64,000 nucleotides of DNA from Prorocentrum cordatum (GCA_963575745.1 CAUYUJ010017826.1:755052-819051); one strand, 5' to 3'. Shown: positions 9,845 through 21,993, counted from the stretch's first letter. A program made the numbers and translations. The notes: generated from the sequence alone by a model not told the origin.

Positions 9845-12454
9845 TCGTGGGCGCCATCCTCGTCGTCTTCCCGCGCTGGCTGTTCCCAAGATCCGGGCGG
9901 TGAGAGGATACCGCCCCGCGAGACGCTCCACCGACAAAGGGCAGCGGCGGCACCGATGTGCGGCCAGCGCCAGGACCCCTTGCGCTCCCCGGCGTCGAGT
10001 CGGCACCATTGGGTTCGCCTCCAGACTCTAACCAAAATGCACCCCAGGAGAGGTCTGGAGAGCAACGATCGGTACCTTTTTATTCCCCGGGGGGGTCGAC
10101 CCTCCAAAATATCCGAAGACCTACTGGACCCTAGCCAGGCGAGAAGGTCCTTGACCCCGCGCGCCACGACGCCAGAAGAGATGCATAGGAACGCTGCGAA
10201 AAGGGATCGAGGCCTGTTGCACTTGTAGGGGTAATGGGAGTAAACGGGAGATCGCTGTAAACGTACCATCGAATTCTAAGGACATGTGAGTATCCAGCTG
10301 GGCTCGATCCTTAACCCAACCTTGGGATAACCCCCGGCCGCCTGCGTGCCCCCGCAAGAGGCAAATGGAGGAGGAAGGGGTGGGGCCACCCTTTTCCTGT
10401 GGTGGTCCAGATCGCGCGCCCGAGTTTAGCCGACCTCCTCGCCCGACATAGCGCTGGACGGCCTGTCAACTCGGCCTGTCAAGCGTCCGGCCTTGACGTT
10501 TTCAATACGTGTGGTTCCGACGGTCTCGACACGTGTGCTGCTGCTCTTTGTGCAGGTGTCGGTGAAATGCGGCGGAAAACGGCACAGCGTACGTATGTGC
10601 ATGTATGTGTGTATGCGCGCGTTTGTGTGCGCGTGCGGCTGTGTGCGATCCAAGATGTGTGTGCGTGTGCGCGTGTGGGGAGCTGAGCCCGCAGATCGGA
10701 GCGGCACCGCTGCCCCGGGAGGAGGTGGCCAGAATGGCAGACAGAGCCGCACTCAATCGCTGGGTCAGCAAAAGACCCTTCGCTCCCATCCGTGCGCCCT
10801 TCCCCGACAGCGGATCGGACGGCCCCTGTCCGCCGTTGGACGGAGACGGTGCCCCTGAAAAAGGCGGCCCCGCGACGGCCCTGTTCCCAAACGACGTCGG
10901 CGTCGACGACCGACGGCCCTCCTCCGCCTGGCGCACGCCGTTCCCCCGGACCACAGCGGCCCTCGTCCAGGGGGAGCGCCTGGGCTCCCGAGGCACCAGC
11001 AAATCCCTGGCACAACACGCTGCCACTCTCAGAAGCGAACCCAGTACGTGCCGGGTGGACTGCGGTGGGCACCTGGGCGCATCTGGGTCGGGGAGACGTA
11101 AGACCCGGGTACGGGGGACTCGGATATCCCCGACGAGGTCGTCAAAAAAATGACGAGGCCGAGCCTGCATTTTGACGAGGCCTCCCGCTGCAGACATCTC
11201 ACAAAACTCCTCCTCGTCAAAATCCGAGTCGCGGTCGTCAAAAAACGATGGCGAACCCGAGTCCCGGCAAACCCGGGTCTTACGCTCCCCCGACTGGGGG
11301 TGGCGGGAAACCCTTTGGAGGTGGAAGATCCTGGGGGAGCGGAGGGAAGGGAAATCCTGACACCGCGCGTCCTGGAGAGCCCTCGTTGCCACGGCCGGCT
11401 TCTCGGAACGACCTGGAAGGTGTGGCGCCCTCGACCGCTGCTGAAGACCTCTCAACGCCACAGCCCGAAGGCGGAACCCAGACGCGGAGTCGTGAGCACC
11501 AGGACAGACGCCAACGGCACCGTCGGGAGCTCCAGCACTCCAGCACGCCCTCCCTGCGACACACTGTCCGCAGGGAGGGCACGGCACCACCCCACGGTTT
11601 TTTGCAAACGACGACGCCGACGCCGACACCGTCGCCGACACTGGCGCTGCCGCCGCCGCCGCCGACGCCGACGCCGACGACGACGCCGACGACGGCGACG
11701 GAGGAGGCCAAGGCGGCCTTCTTCGGGGCGAAGCCGCCGGAGGCACGAGCGCCGACCCAGACTCAGGCGCTCGCCCTGAGCCCGGACCTGAGGCGGTTAC
11801 CGACGACGGCGTGCATGGACAGGAGACGAAAAAGGACCCAGGCAGCGGGCACGCCCGACCGACGCTTGGCACCCAGGCGGCAGACATAGCTGACGGTTAA
11901 CCTGGTACTTGAGGGATGAAAAAACGACCCTACCCTGGATTACAAGTGCGTGGTTTGTAAACCTCCTGGGAACCCCCAAAGCCCAGAGCCGCCAGGACGC
12001 GGCACATCACGCAGGGTTTACCCTGTCAGCCCACAGGAGGTTCAGAGCACAGCGCCTCGTAAACCAGGGTAGGGGCGTTTTTTCTGCCCTTGAGGTACGA
12101 CGCTTGCCCAGCACGACCGCGACGGGGACCCAGACACGGGGCCCAGTGGGCCTCCCGCAGCCCTCCGGGAGCCCGGCCTCCCCACGGCACGGCGCTCCCT
12201 ACCCGGGGTTCGACGATGCCCGTCGGGAAAGCACGGCTCCATCCCGCCGTCTTTTGCAACGACTAATGTTGCACTCTTCGCCGCCACGGCCCCAGACCTG
12301 GAGAGCCCTCGTCGCCGCGGCTGGGCCCTCGGGGAGTCGGAGAACGCGGGGACAGAGGAAGAGGAAATCATGGCACCGTCGCGCATCCCGGACGCCCCTC
12401 GCCGCCACGGCTGGAATGCGGAACCCAGCAGCACAATCGCGATAGCATCAAAAC
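9845..12454. other. GC-rich stretch without recognisable genes
   Basis: Long plus-strand frames between 10.7 and 11.9 kb are Arg/Pro/Thr-rich and arise from a GC-biased sequence with GACGCC-type repeats (11,610-11,700). TG-rich microsatellite at 10,590-10,680. A short A-run motif, GTCGTCAAAAAA, recurs near 11,139 and 11,237 (similar GTCGTCAACAA at 15,710). Nothing here supports a protein-coding call. Confidence 0.4.
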
Positions 12455-12755
12455 GTGAAACTACCGCACGCCCCGGAGGCTCTTCGCTCATCCCCATTGA
12501 CGACGGACGCTGGCGGCTCCAGCGCCACGGGCTGCTCTAGCGCCAGCCCGCGAGGGGAGACACCTTTGCCTGCACGGCGTGAGCTCCTGCTCCTCGTCAA
12601 AGACACCCGGACCGCTTTGCCGGACACCCGCGTCTTCTGGGATTCGTTCACCTCGGACTACAGGAAGCAGGGCAAGGGGCGGGCGCGTCCTGAGGATGTC
12701 CCAGCCCGCGCCCTACTCGACTTCCTCAACTCGAAGGGGCCCTGTTGTAACCCAG
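12455..12755 (+). CDS. Possible exon of an unrecognised gene
   Basis: Within an open frame starting at an ATG at 12,455, residues after about 40 look like real protein: LLLLVKDTRTALPDTRVFWD and RPEDVPARALLDFLNSKG, amphipathic and of balanced composition, unlike the surrounding low-complexity translations. It reminds me of short helical segments common in unannotated dinoflagellate proteins, but no family can be named. A good donor, CCCAG|GTCAGG, follows at 12,755/12,756. No matching downstream exon was found, so this is tentative. Confidence 0.3.
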
Positions 12756-12756
12756 G

Positions 12757-13979
12757 TCAGGAGTCTGGAGCAGATTCTGCGGTCTACGTGGCGGCGGCAC
12801 CCGCGATCCCAGCCGGCACGACGCCACGTTCCTCCTCCTCCTCCTCCTCGTCCTCCGCCATGCCACGTCACCCCTGTCTTCGCAATCTCAGGAGACAGTA
12901 CCATCACGTTGCCCTTAAAACTGGCCATGCACTGTCCACCCCGACAGCGCGTGGCACTCGTCAGCCTTCGGCCACAATTTTGACACAGGTAGCTGCACCG
13001 ATTGGGTGCCCCTAGACCGGCCCAGCGCTGCCCACCCCGACAGCGCTTGGCCTCCACAGCGGCAGCCACGGCCACCCGCCGGCAGCTGCAGTGCTGGCGC
13101 TGGGCCGCTGGCCCCGCCGCCCCGCCTGAGGGATCCTCCCCACAGGCGGGCCACCCCTCCCCCGCCCCCTCCCCCGGCGCTTGCGGGGCTGCCGCCGGCG
13201 GCAGCCTCCTCACGCGTTCGGGCTCCCAGGCCTGGTCTTGCCGCCTGTTCCTTTGCGCGCGAGGCCGCTACCGCCAAAGTGTGTGTGTGTGTGTGTGTGT
13301 CTGTGCTTCTGTTTGTTTGTGTATCACTGTGCGATTGGACGCCCTGTCGCGCGCGGAGCCGCGACGCCCAAAAACGTTTGTTTGCGCGTCCGCGCGCGCT
13401 TCCTGCTTGTAGACCTTCTTCGCCCTGTCGCTGCACGCAAGGCCACGACGCCAAAAAGTGTGTTTGCGCGTGCGTGCTTTGCACCCCCCGAGGGCCCACT
13501 ATGAGCCTCCCAAACCAACGTTTTACGATGACGCTCGCCGTTGATGTGTTCACGGCGCTGGAGGTCCAAAAAAGGGAGGGAGGAGCAGGATGAGGAGGAA
13601 CGCGGGTGCAAAGACAAATCGCATGCTGCCCACGATGTTCGCAAGCAAGCCGCGAGCCCACAGGCTTCACGCGGCCCCGGCTTGAGCCATCGCGGTGGCC
13701 TCATCGTCCTTCCGCCTCTTCCAGCCCCACCTTCTCTCCCATCCTTATCCGTCTCCGCCGCGACCTGCCCCGCCTCCTCCCTCCTCCCGATCGACGAATA
13801 GGAAAGCGTGCGGCGCGAAATGGCACAGCGACCTTACGCGGTGACTTACGCGGGCCAACAGCGCGGCGGCAAGCCACAGTGGACACGAGGACGCTTACGC
13901 GCACCCTTGAGTGGGCAGCTTCCGCGCCGATGTCGGTGCGGACCACCCCGTTTTTTTCCGTCGTTCGCACGCCTTCCCT
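12757..13979. other. Non-coding, GC-rich spacer
   Basis: Contains a (TCC)n run at 12,829-12,855, (GT)n at 13,279-13,302, and a short direct repeat of the type CCACCCCGACAGCGC at about 12,938 and 13,031. No supported gene. Confidence 0.4.
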
Positions 13980-14290
13980 CCTCCTCAAATACTCCTCCCC
14001 CTTCTCCTCCGCCGCAGCTCCTTCTCCTACCCATTAATCATCCTTCTGCTCCCCCTTACCCCCATCTCCTCCGACCTCCTCCAGTCCTCCTCCTGTTCCT
14101 CCTCCTCCTCCTCCTCCTCCCCTCTCGTTACTTGCCTTCAGCGACCCTCCTCACCATCCAACTTCCTCGCCTCAGGCGCTCAGGCGTGTTTTCCCCCTCC
14201 TGCTCCTGCTCCCCCCCCTCTTCCTCGACATCCTCTTCTTCTCCCTCCACCCCAAGCAATATGTTTCTCTCTCGTGCTCTGCCTTCCCCC
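13980..14290. repeat. Polypyrimidine (CTC-rich) tract
   Basis: Imperfect TCC/CTC repeats, almost purine-free on the plus strand for about 300 bp. It precedes a block C repeat, as similar tracts precede block A at 40.3 and 53.5 kb. Confidence 0.85.
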
Positions 14291-14394
14291 GTCCTACTCC
14301 TCCTCGCCACACCTCTTCACCCCCAGCGGCTCCTCTGCCCCCCTGGCCACTCACCTCCTGAGGGGCAGCGTGATGGGGGACCGGCTCAGGGGGG

Positions 14395-14730
14395 AAACGT
14401 CGAACTGGCATCGGCGATACAACGCCGATAGACTGATATTGAAAAGGTCCCCGATGGCGAAATCGCATGCTCCTGGGCGGGTTTGGGCTACCGGGCCCCT
14501 ATCGGCCACCAATGGGCGATTAGGGGTCGATGCGCCCCCCCCCCCCCTAAGCCGCCCCCCCTCGTGCCCGCTGGCTGGCTTTCGGGTGATACCTCGGCAC
14601 CCCGGCATCCCAAGAGCGCTCTCGGCAAGGCACAGCCGCTGGAAGGTACCCCGAGACTAGAAGGCCGCCGAGACTTGACGAAAACATTTGAACACCTCAA
14701 CCGTCGAACCCGAAACTTGACCCCCCCCAG
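14395..14730 (+). repeat. Dispersed repeat block C, copy 1
   Basis: Matches 39,820-40,110 in the same orientation with many substitutions. Shared landmarks in order: ATCGGCGAYACAWCGCCGAT, GGTCATACCTCGG / GGTGATACCTCGG, CGCTCTCGGCRAGG, CAGCCGC..GAAGG, and a final AACCTCGAACC-like end. Contains a poly-C run at about 14,535-14,546. Confidence 0.7.
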
Positions 14731-14756
14731 TACCAGTGCCACTGACACCACTTGCG

Positions 14757-14787
<31 letters not shown>

Positions 14788-16532
14788 CGAGCGCCGTCTG
14801 CGCCGGCCGTAAAGGTCCGCTCGACGCACGTGCTCGCGCCTGTAGCATCCGCTGGTGGCCCCTCGGGGCGCCCCCCGCGGCCGGGGCCAGCGGGTCTGCA
14901 ACGCCCGGGCGGTCCCATGCGACGACGACGACCGGGACGGCGGCGACCGCTCGACGACGGCCGCGGCGGCGATGGTGACGGCGATGGCGACAAAGAGGCG
15001 GGTGACGATTGGCGGCGCGCACGGGGAGGGGGGAATGCTTCCTAGAAGCACGGGTGCTTCGAAGAAGTCTTCTTCCCCCCTCCATTTCCCCCCCTCTGCG
15101 CGTGGCCGCATCGACGGCGGCGACGAAGACGATGACCGCGCTGCCGATGGCGACAGCGGCTATGGCGTCGGCCGCGACAGCGAGGGCGGCGGCGCTGGGG
15201 CCAGTGACGCAAGGGCTCCCAACTTCGCGCTTCGCGCTGCGCGAAGCGCGAATAACTTCGCGCTCTCGCGCCGCCCCCCCAAAGGGAGAAAAGGAGGACG
15301 AGGAGGAGGGGGAGAAGGAACGAGGACCGCGAAGCGCGAACCGCGAATAACTTCGCGCCCTCGTGGGAGCCCTTGGTGACGACGGTGACGACAGCGGATC
15401 TCGTCGGGCGGCCAACGGCGGCGCTCGTCGGAACGCTGAGCCCGGGGCTGCGGGCTCCCCGGGGCGCTGAACTGCTGCCCCGGCGATCCGAGCGCGTCTG
15501 CGCTGCTGGGCGGGTGCTCCACCGGCTCCATGTCCAAGGACCACATATCGTGCCTGCAGAAGGCCCGTAACATCCGCCGCTCTGCGGTTGATCGGGAGTT
15601 TCTGTATATATAGACGAGGGGCGCGCGCTTCTGGGCGAGAGGGAAACGACCGAGAGAAGAAGGGGCCTGCAGAAGGCCCGTATTAAAAACAAAATCCAGG
15701 CACCCTCGAGTCGTCAACAAATGACGAGGGCAAGTTCGGTGCCAAGTTCGGCCTCCGGGGGCCCTCGCCGGGCCAACGGACCATCCCAAAGCGACTCAGG
15801 ATTAAAAGCACTTTAAAGACCTGTCCCAAGGGAAAACGTTTAGACCTCCAGGGAGCCCCGTTGTGAAAAAAATCGCGGCGTCGGAAGTCTAGGGATCTGA
15901 ATGCTCGGGCGTTTTGGGGTCTTCTTGAGGCGTCCCCTTGAGCGCCCTCGTGGCCACGATTGGGGCCGCCTCGACAATCTGGCCAGAACGTTACACAGGA
16001 CGGGGCCAAGGAGGGGATCTTCGATACCCAGGACCCAGGGCTGGCGACTCCAGACAAAATCGTGCAGGAGGTTTCATGCCGATCTTGTGCTGGCGTCTGG
16101 GCGCCTGGACTGGGCACTGCGGGCCGTGAGACAAGGTTTCGGGATGGGACGAGCCGGTCCTGGGGAAGGGATGTCGAGAGTTCGAGGGCTGGTGCCTACA
16201 ATTCTGCGACCGAGGAACCTCACAGATTCCATTCTTATATGATGCATGTTGCCAACGTCCCTGCTGAGTCAGATGACAAACGACGTCGCTGACCTCCCCG
16301 TAGAACTTAGCGCTAGCTCCGCCGAGCATGTCGGGCTACAGTGCAGACGCACGAAAGTGAGGTACAGCACATCCGTTCTGTCGTATACATCATTGGTTGA
16401 GTACTTGTTGAGCGCTCTCCACAAGTCTGCGTCGTCGCCCCTTCTCGAAGGTCGGGGCTCTGGATCCGCATATCGCTTGGCTGACAATTCCCAGTACCAT
16501 TCGATCGTTTTCCGATCCGCTTCGAAAGGGAT
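14731..16532. other. No supported gene; short simple repeats
   Basis: A (CTG)n/(TGC)n run at 14,755-14,790 and repeated AACTTCGCGC / CGCGAAG inverted units between 15,220 and 15,360 are the only structures noted. Frames through this stretch are Arg/Ala-rich and change composition abruptly, so no CDS is called. Confidence 0.4.
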
Positions 16533-16850
16533 CGCAGCCGCGCTCAGGGACCATCCCCTGGGCACCCCCGATGGTGTCGAGAAACTGCCACGCCTGCTAT
16601 TCCTGGAGGACCGGCGCGGATAGCGGCCGCGCCCATGGGCCATCACCTACGCACCCACTGCGGGTCGAGAAAATGCCCCGCCTGCTGTGCCTGGACGACC
16701 GGCACGGATAGTGGCCGCGCTCAAGGACCACCCCCTGCGCAACCCCTGTGGTGTCGACAAAATGTCACGCTGCCATGCCTGGGCGACGGGCCCTGATAGC
16801 GGCCGCTCTCGGATACGACCGCCCTGCGCAACCCCTATGTCGGGGGTCCA
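16533..16850. repeat. 88-bp tandem array, about 3.5 units
   Basis: Units begin with G(C/T)GGCCGC and end in GGAYA; boundaries near 16,622, 16,710 and 16,798 give exact 88-bp steps. Shared internal words are CACCCCCTGCGCAACCCC-like and GTCGAGAAAATGCC-like. Units differ at about one base in five. Confidence 0.8.
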
Positions 16851-17013
16851 GAAAGGTGGGGTTATGTGCCAGGTGGGGCTGGTCGGGAAAATAGCCTCGA
16901 ACTTGCTTCGCTGGCCCATGCTGGAATTTCCTGAACCACGCAATGCGCAATGCGTTATCCAACTGGACAATCACGTCGCGAGTGTGCGGCGGCCGCGAAC
17001 AAATATTGCGGTT

Positions 17014-18551
17014 TTTCCCAACCATCCTGTGGTGTTGGGTCCTCGTTTTGAAGAGACGGTGGCCCGCGTCTCCTCTCCTCCTCTCCGCCTCCCCCTCCTC
17101 TCTCCTCCCCCTCTTCCTTGCGCTTCACCCACCCAGTGCAGCGTTTCATGGCCCCCTAGGGAGCTCCATCGAAGGCGCCAGTGGCAGGGTTCGCATGGCG
17201 GCCTCGGGCCATTCCGGCACACCCCTCACGAGGATCGAGGCCCCATAGGGCGCTCCACCGAAGGCTCCAGTGGCAGGGTTCGCATGGCGGCCTCGGGCCA
17301 TTTCGGCACACCCCTCACGAGGATCGTGGCCCCATAGGGAGCTCCACCGAAGGCGCCAGCGGCAGGGTTCGCATAGCGGCCTCGGGCCATTTCGGCACAC
17401 CCCTCACTAGGATCGTGGCCCCGTGGCCCCATAGGGAGCTCCACCGAAGGCTCCAGTGGCAGGGTTCGCATGTAGGGAGCTCCACCGAAGGCGCCAGCGG
17501 CAGGGTTCGCATAGCGGCCTCGGGCCATTTCGGCACACCCCTCACTAGGATCGTGGCCCCGTGGCCCCATAGGGAGCTCCACCGAAGGCGCCACCGGCAG
17601 GGTTCGCATAGCGGCCTCGGGCCATTTCGGCACACCCCTCACGAGGATCGTGGCCCCATAGGGAGCTCCACCGAAGGCGCCAGTTGCAGGGTTCGCATGG
17701 CGGCCTCGGGCCATTTCGGCACACCCCTCAAGAGGATCGTGGCCCCATAGGGAGCTCCACCGAAGGCGCCAGTGGCAGGGTTCGCCTCGGGCCATTTCGG
17801 CACACCCCTCACGAGGATCGAGGCCCCATAGGGCGCTTCACCGAAGGCGCCAGTGGCAGGGTTCGCATGGCGGCCTCGGGCCATTTCGGCACTCCTCACG
17901 AGGATCGTGGCCCCATAGGGAGCTCCACCGAAGGCTCCAGCGGCAGGGTTCGCATGGCGGCCTCGGGCCATTTCGGCACACCCTTCGCGAGGATCGTGGC
18001 CCCATAGGGAGCTCCACCGAAGACGCCAGTGGCAGGGTTCGCATGGCGGCCTCGGGCCATTTCGGCACACCCCTCACGAGGATCGTGGCCCCATAGGGAG
18101 CTCCACCGAAGGCGCCAGCGGGAGGGTTCGCATGGCGGCCTCGGGCCATTCTGGCACACCCCTCACGAGGATAGTGGCCCTACAGGAGCTCCACCGAAGG
18201 CGCCAGTGGCAGGGTTCGCATGGCGGCCTCGGGCCATTGCGACACACCCCTCACGAGGATCGTGGCCCCATAGTTGTGCTTCTTCTACAACCGCGCCTGG
18301 GCGTCGTACTCCGCCGTGTCGACGTACAACGCCAACTCCTCCCTCATGGCTCTCAAAGCCCTCTCCTGCTTATGCTCCTCGGTCAGAGGGGCGCCGTCCT
18401 TGTCGTCGTCGGCGCCGGCAGACGGCCACGAACGCGTTCCTGAGCATGTCGGGCTCCGGCGGGAAGCCGGGGCCACATAGGGAGCACGGGCGAAGATGGT
18501 ATTCACAATTGCTGTAGTCACAACTGCATATGGTCGGGTCCTTCGCCAAGC
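17014..18551 (-). repeat. Inverted repeat element, left copy (minus orientation), with ~89-bp array
   Basis: Read on the minus strand: a 34-nt block (18,551-18,518, GCTTGGCGAAGGACCC...), about 240 bp of unique sequence, an array of about 12 units of ~89 bp (18,275-17,158), a purine-rich stretch, and a 45-nt block (17,060-17,015, GTCTCTTCAAAACGAGGACC...). The same parts occur in the same order on the plus strand at 20,313-21,446. The unit on plus reads GGAGCTCCACCGAAGGCGCC...CGAGGATCGTGGCCCCATAG in pieces; one unit is truncated near 17,470. Because 89 is not a multiple of 3 and the unit lacks stops, long artefactual frames arise. Confidence 0.85.
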
Positions 18552-18559
18552 TAATTTTG

Positions 18560-18840
18560 TTTATTTGCGGGAGATAGTGGGGTCCTGTGGGTGCTAGCTG
18601 GAAGGACATTGGCGCCCTCTTGGGGCCCTCGTGGGGTGGAAGGCCCAGGAGGGACTCTAGGAGCCATCTGGGACACCTGGTGCGCCGATCCCCGCGGCGC
18701 CGTCGGGGCCTGGAGACAAACCCTACGGCAACGCGCGCGCCGGACTTTCGCCGAATTAGGTTGTCGAAAGTCTAACCGCGTTGTTGTCGTAGAAGCCGGA
18801 ATCTCGACGGGTCGGGGGGGTGCGATCCATCGTGTCTAGT
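18560..18840. other. Spacer between inverted copies, unique part
   Basis: GC-rich, no recognisable feature. Confidence 0.35.
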
Positions 18841-18845
18841 GTTGT

Positions 18846-18956
18846 ATGTTTATGTATGTATGTATGTATGTATGTATTTATGTATGTATGTATTTATGTA
18901 TGTATGGGTGGATGTATGTATGTATGTATGCATTATGTATGTACTCTATTTTCATC

Positions 18957-18983
<27 letters not shown>
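18846..18983. repeat. (TATG)n then (TA)n microsatellites
   Basis: TATG units with occasional TATT from about 18,846 to 18,930, followed by a (TA)n run at 18,957-18,983. Translations are poly Tyr-Val-Cys-Met and are artefacts. Confidence 0.95.
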
Positions 18984-18988
<5 letters not shown>

Positions 18989-19317
18989 TGTATATATCAC
19001 CTACAGGGACCTACAACAAAACCATTTTGTCGGTAGAAACTAAGATCTTCATGTTTCGGAACGGGGCGCACGTCGAACGCACCCCGTCTTAGAGATTCTG
19101 CGTCGCTGTAGGGGAAGCAAGCTTGCTAAAGCCCTCTGTGTTGGCCTGTGCGTCTCATGGTCCAACACCAAGTGACAGCTTTAGCCTACTATGTGGCTTT
19201 GCTGTATAAATAGATGTATACTCACATGATGTACTGTATGGTCTTATCCCACTAGCCATGACTTCGGGTAGGTGACGCGCGTATCTTACTCCTGTCGACT
19301 GATATGATGTGTATATA

Positions 19318-19515
19318 TACATCTATAAATATGTGGCCGGTGCCCGGTGCGGAACGAAAATCACCCCCCGGGATCTCCCGTCCTGGGGCTTTCGTGCTGG
19401 ACGCACCGCCAGTGCGGCCTGTACGAAAGCCCTCAGGATGCACGGAAGTCCCCGGGGGGGCCTCCACGCACTGCCGGTGCGGGCCGGTGCGAAAGCCCTC
19501 AGGATGCTCGCGGGG
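19318..19515 (+). repeat. Dispersed repeat D, copy 1
   Basis: Starts at TA-rich CATCTATAAATATG, then GGTGCCCGGTGCGGAACGA and GACGCACCGCCAGTGCGGCC, with CGAAAGCCCTCAGGATGC occurring twice (about 19,424 and 19,489). The reverse complement of 61,145-61,330 has the same order of landmarks, including the TA-rich edge. Confidence 0.6.
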
Positions 19516-19565
19516 GGGCGCATTTTCCTTCGCCTTTTCCTACAGTGTCGCGAAAGCGTCGTATG

Positions 19566-19669
19566 GTGTGCGTGTGTGTGTGTGAAAAGTGTGTGTGTGT
19601 GTGCGCGGCTAGAGATGCGTGCATGTATGATGTGTAGAACGCGCCAGGTGTCATCCCTGTCTTACCTGC

Positions 19670-19702
<33 letters not shown>

Positions 19703-19880
19703 CTGTGTGCATGTATGTGTGTGAATCTGTGTGTGTGCGTGTGCGTGTGCGTATACGTGTGCGAATGTGTGTGCGTGTGTGCGTGTGTGCGCGTGCGTGC
19801 GTGTGTTTGTGTGTGTGTGTGTGTGCGTGTATGTGTGCGCGTGTGTGCGTCACGTGGTGTGCGGCTGTACGTGTGTATAT
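19566..19880. repeat. (GT)n-rich microsatellite
   Basis: GT runs at 19,571-19,606 and 19,675-19,862 with frequent C and A interruptions. All long frames here are repeat artefacts. Confidence 0.9.
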
Positions 19881-19899
19881 GTATGACATTGTTATGGTT

Positions 19900-20312
19900 A
19901 TGACGTGTGCATCTGTATGACGACGATCGGACAAACGGAAAGTGACGTAGGTGAGAAGACGCGGGTGCGACGCGGGTGGGAAGAACCCCCCTCAAGAAAC
20001 ATGCGGGAAACAAACATCGTATTGGCGAGAATATGTAATATGCACGGATGGTGCGGGGACCGCAGGCGACGCAATGCGAAGTAATTGATGCCGTGTGGGG
20101 CGGTGAAATCAACCATTGGCGTCGATGCCAGAAGACACACCACATTGTGACTGTATGAGGAATGCTGCGCGGTATGCGACGCAACGGGATGCGGCATATC
20201 AGCGCTACGCGATTGGATGAGACAGCCAGAGGCAGAGCAGCCGAAATAGCGCACGACAACCCGATGGGACGCGATCGGGCACAACATTTGTCCGACATTC
20301 GGTGGGGAATTC
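19900..20312. other. Unique spacer left of the right-hand repeat copy
   Basis: No recognisable gene or repeat. Confidence 0.35.
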
Positions 20313-21446
20313 GCCTGGCGAAGGACCCAACCATATGCAGCTGCGAGAACCACGAGGGAGATGATACGAAGGATGCGGGCACGCAAACCCCGAAAAGCGC
20401 ACGCGGTTCACCCTCTGCTCTCATAGGCAGCGCGCCGCAAAGAAGAACGAGGCGCGGGGCAGTGCAGGCAGTGGGGACGAATGGGTGGGACGCGCGCGAA
20501 TTTCGGTGGAGCTCCCCGTGGGCCGCGAACCGTGAGAGGGGTGTGCCGAACGAGATGGGCGGGGGAGGGGGGCGCGTGCGAACGTCGTCGCTGCAACACT
20601 CGGTCGAATTCCATACGGGGATACGGTGCGTGTGAGGGGTGTGCCGACATGGGTCGGCCAAACGCGTGCGAACGCCGACATAAGAGCCTTAGGTGGGGTT
20701 TCCTACAGAGCCGCGAAACGTGTGGGGGGTGCGCCGAAGTGTGTATGGCAGACGCATATGGCCGCGCCCACTGGGGCCTTAGGCCTTAGGTTGAGTTCCC
20801 TGCAAGGGCCACGAACCGCTTGAGGGGTGCGCCGACATGGGTGGCGCGGACGCATGGGAACGTCGCTGCTGGGGCCTCAGGTGGAGCCCCTGTGTGCAGG
20901 GCCACGGACCGTCTAAGGGGTGTGCCGCAAATGAATGGCGCCGGAGCATGGGAACGTCGCCGCTGGGGCCTTCGGTGGAATTCCGTATTTGGCCACGAAC
21001 CGTGTGAGGGATGTGCCGAAATGGGTGGCGCGGACGCATGGGAACGTCGCCGCTGGGGTCTCAAGTGGAGCTCCCAATTGGGCCACGAACCGTGTGAGGG
21101 GTATGCCAAGTGGGTGACGCGGACGCATGGGGACGTCGCCACTGGGGCTGTAGGTGGAGCTCCCTCTGGGGCCACAAACCGTGTGAAGGGTGTGTCGGAA
21201 TCCGGCGGCGCCGCCATGCGAACTGTGCCACTAGGGTCTTAGACGGTGATGGTGGCGGCAATGATGTGGATGATGATGATGAAGATGAAGATGATGATGA
21301 TGCTGATGATGGTGATGGTGGCGACGACGACTATGATGACTCTGGTAATCAAAAGAGGAGGAGGCAACGCGAGGAGGAGGAGCGAGGTGACGCGGGGCGC
21401 TGTCTCTTCAAAGCGAAGACCCAACACCATAGGATGGTTGGGAAGT
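20313..21446 (+). repeat. Inverted repeat element, right copy (plus orientation), with ~89-bp array
   Basis: Plus-strand counterpart of 17,014-18,551. The opening 34-nt block (20,313-20,346) matches the left copy at 30 of 34 positions, all four differences being transitions. About 8.5 diverged units of ~87-89 bp follow (20,490-21,241; GGTGGAGCTCCC... and GTGTGAGGGGTGTGCCG landmarks), then a (GATG)n tract (21,249-21,330), a GA-rich stretch, and the closing block (21,401-21,445; GTCTCTTCAAAGCGAAGACC...). This array is more diverged than the left one, suggesting separate homogenisation. Confidence 0.85.
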
Positions 21447-21740
21447 AGACAGACAACTAACTCACAGTACAAACTTGCACACGAAAAAGGTTTCAAAACG
21501 AAGACAACATGCGTGAAGTTCCGCTTGTTGCGGCCAGGACTAGGGGCTACCGCCGCAGGAGCGCACGATACACACCACGCAAATGGGGCACACTCTGCCA
21601 AGGGGAGCACGGGGGGGTTCGGATTTCCTTCGTTGCCATTGCGGTCGTGCTGCGACTTTTTGTTTTTGTTCGTGGTTTTACTTCCGTTCTCTTACAAGTC
21701 GGGGCTAGCCCAGCGGCTTGGGCGGGGCGCGCGGCGACGC
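21447..21740. other. Left flank of the copia-type element
   Basis: No gene seen. The last five bases (21,736-21,740, GACGC) are the candidate target-site duplication, compared with GATGC at 36,494-36,498. Confidence 0.5.
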
Positions 21741-21983
21741 TGTGATATGGATGGGCGCACGGCGCCAATCTATTTCTTACTCTCTCACGCGGTGAGGCGA
21801 GGCGTAGCTCTCAGGCCAAGGGCCCTGCTTAATAACATTTGAACCGAAGAAGCAGCGGGGGGAAAGGTGAAAGCACAAGGGGCAAGGGCAGTGAAAGAGC
21901 GGGGATCTCGGCCTCTGCCTATCCGTCTCGCAGGGCCCCCATCGGCCCCTTATGCGCACACCCGGGGGCGAGCTTGAGTCGCA
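21741..21983 (-). repeat. 3' LTR of the copia-type element
   Basis: On the minus strand it begins TGCGACTCAAGCTCGC and ends CCATCCATATCACA. It aligns along its length with 36,227-36,493; shared landmarks include GGCCGAGATCCCCGC, GCTGCTTTCTCGG-like, CTGAGAGCTACGC and CGCGTGAGAGAGT. 243 bp against 267 bp; the difference is largely a short internal duplication in the other LTR. Divergence is substantial, so the insertion is not recent. Confidence 0.8.
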
Positions 21984-21993
21984 CTCCTCCTGA
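21984..21993 (-). other. Polypurine tract next to the 3' LTR
   Basis: Minus strand reads CAGGAGGAG immediately before the LTR's TG. A purine run here is what plus-strand priming in LTR retrotransposons needs. Confidence 0.5.

Noticed and set aside
10502-11887. 461-codon minus-strand ORF
   Set aside because: Arg/Ser/Pro-rich composition, overlaps equally long plus-strand frames, no motif; explained by GC bias.
17181-17795. Long ORFs encoding repeated RVRMAASGHFGTPLTR-type peptides
   Set aside because: The 89-bp unit has no stops and cycles through frames, so open frames appear on both strands without coding support.
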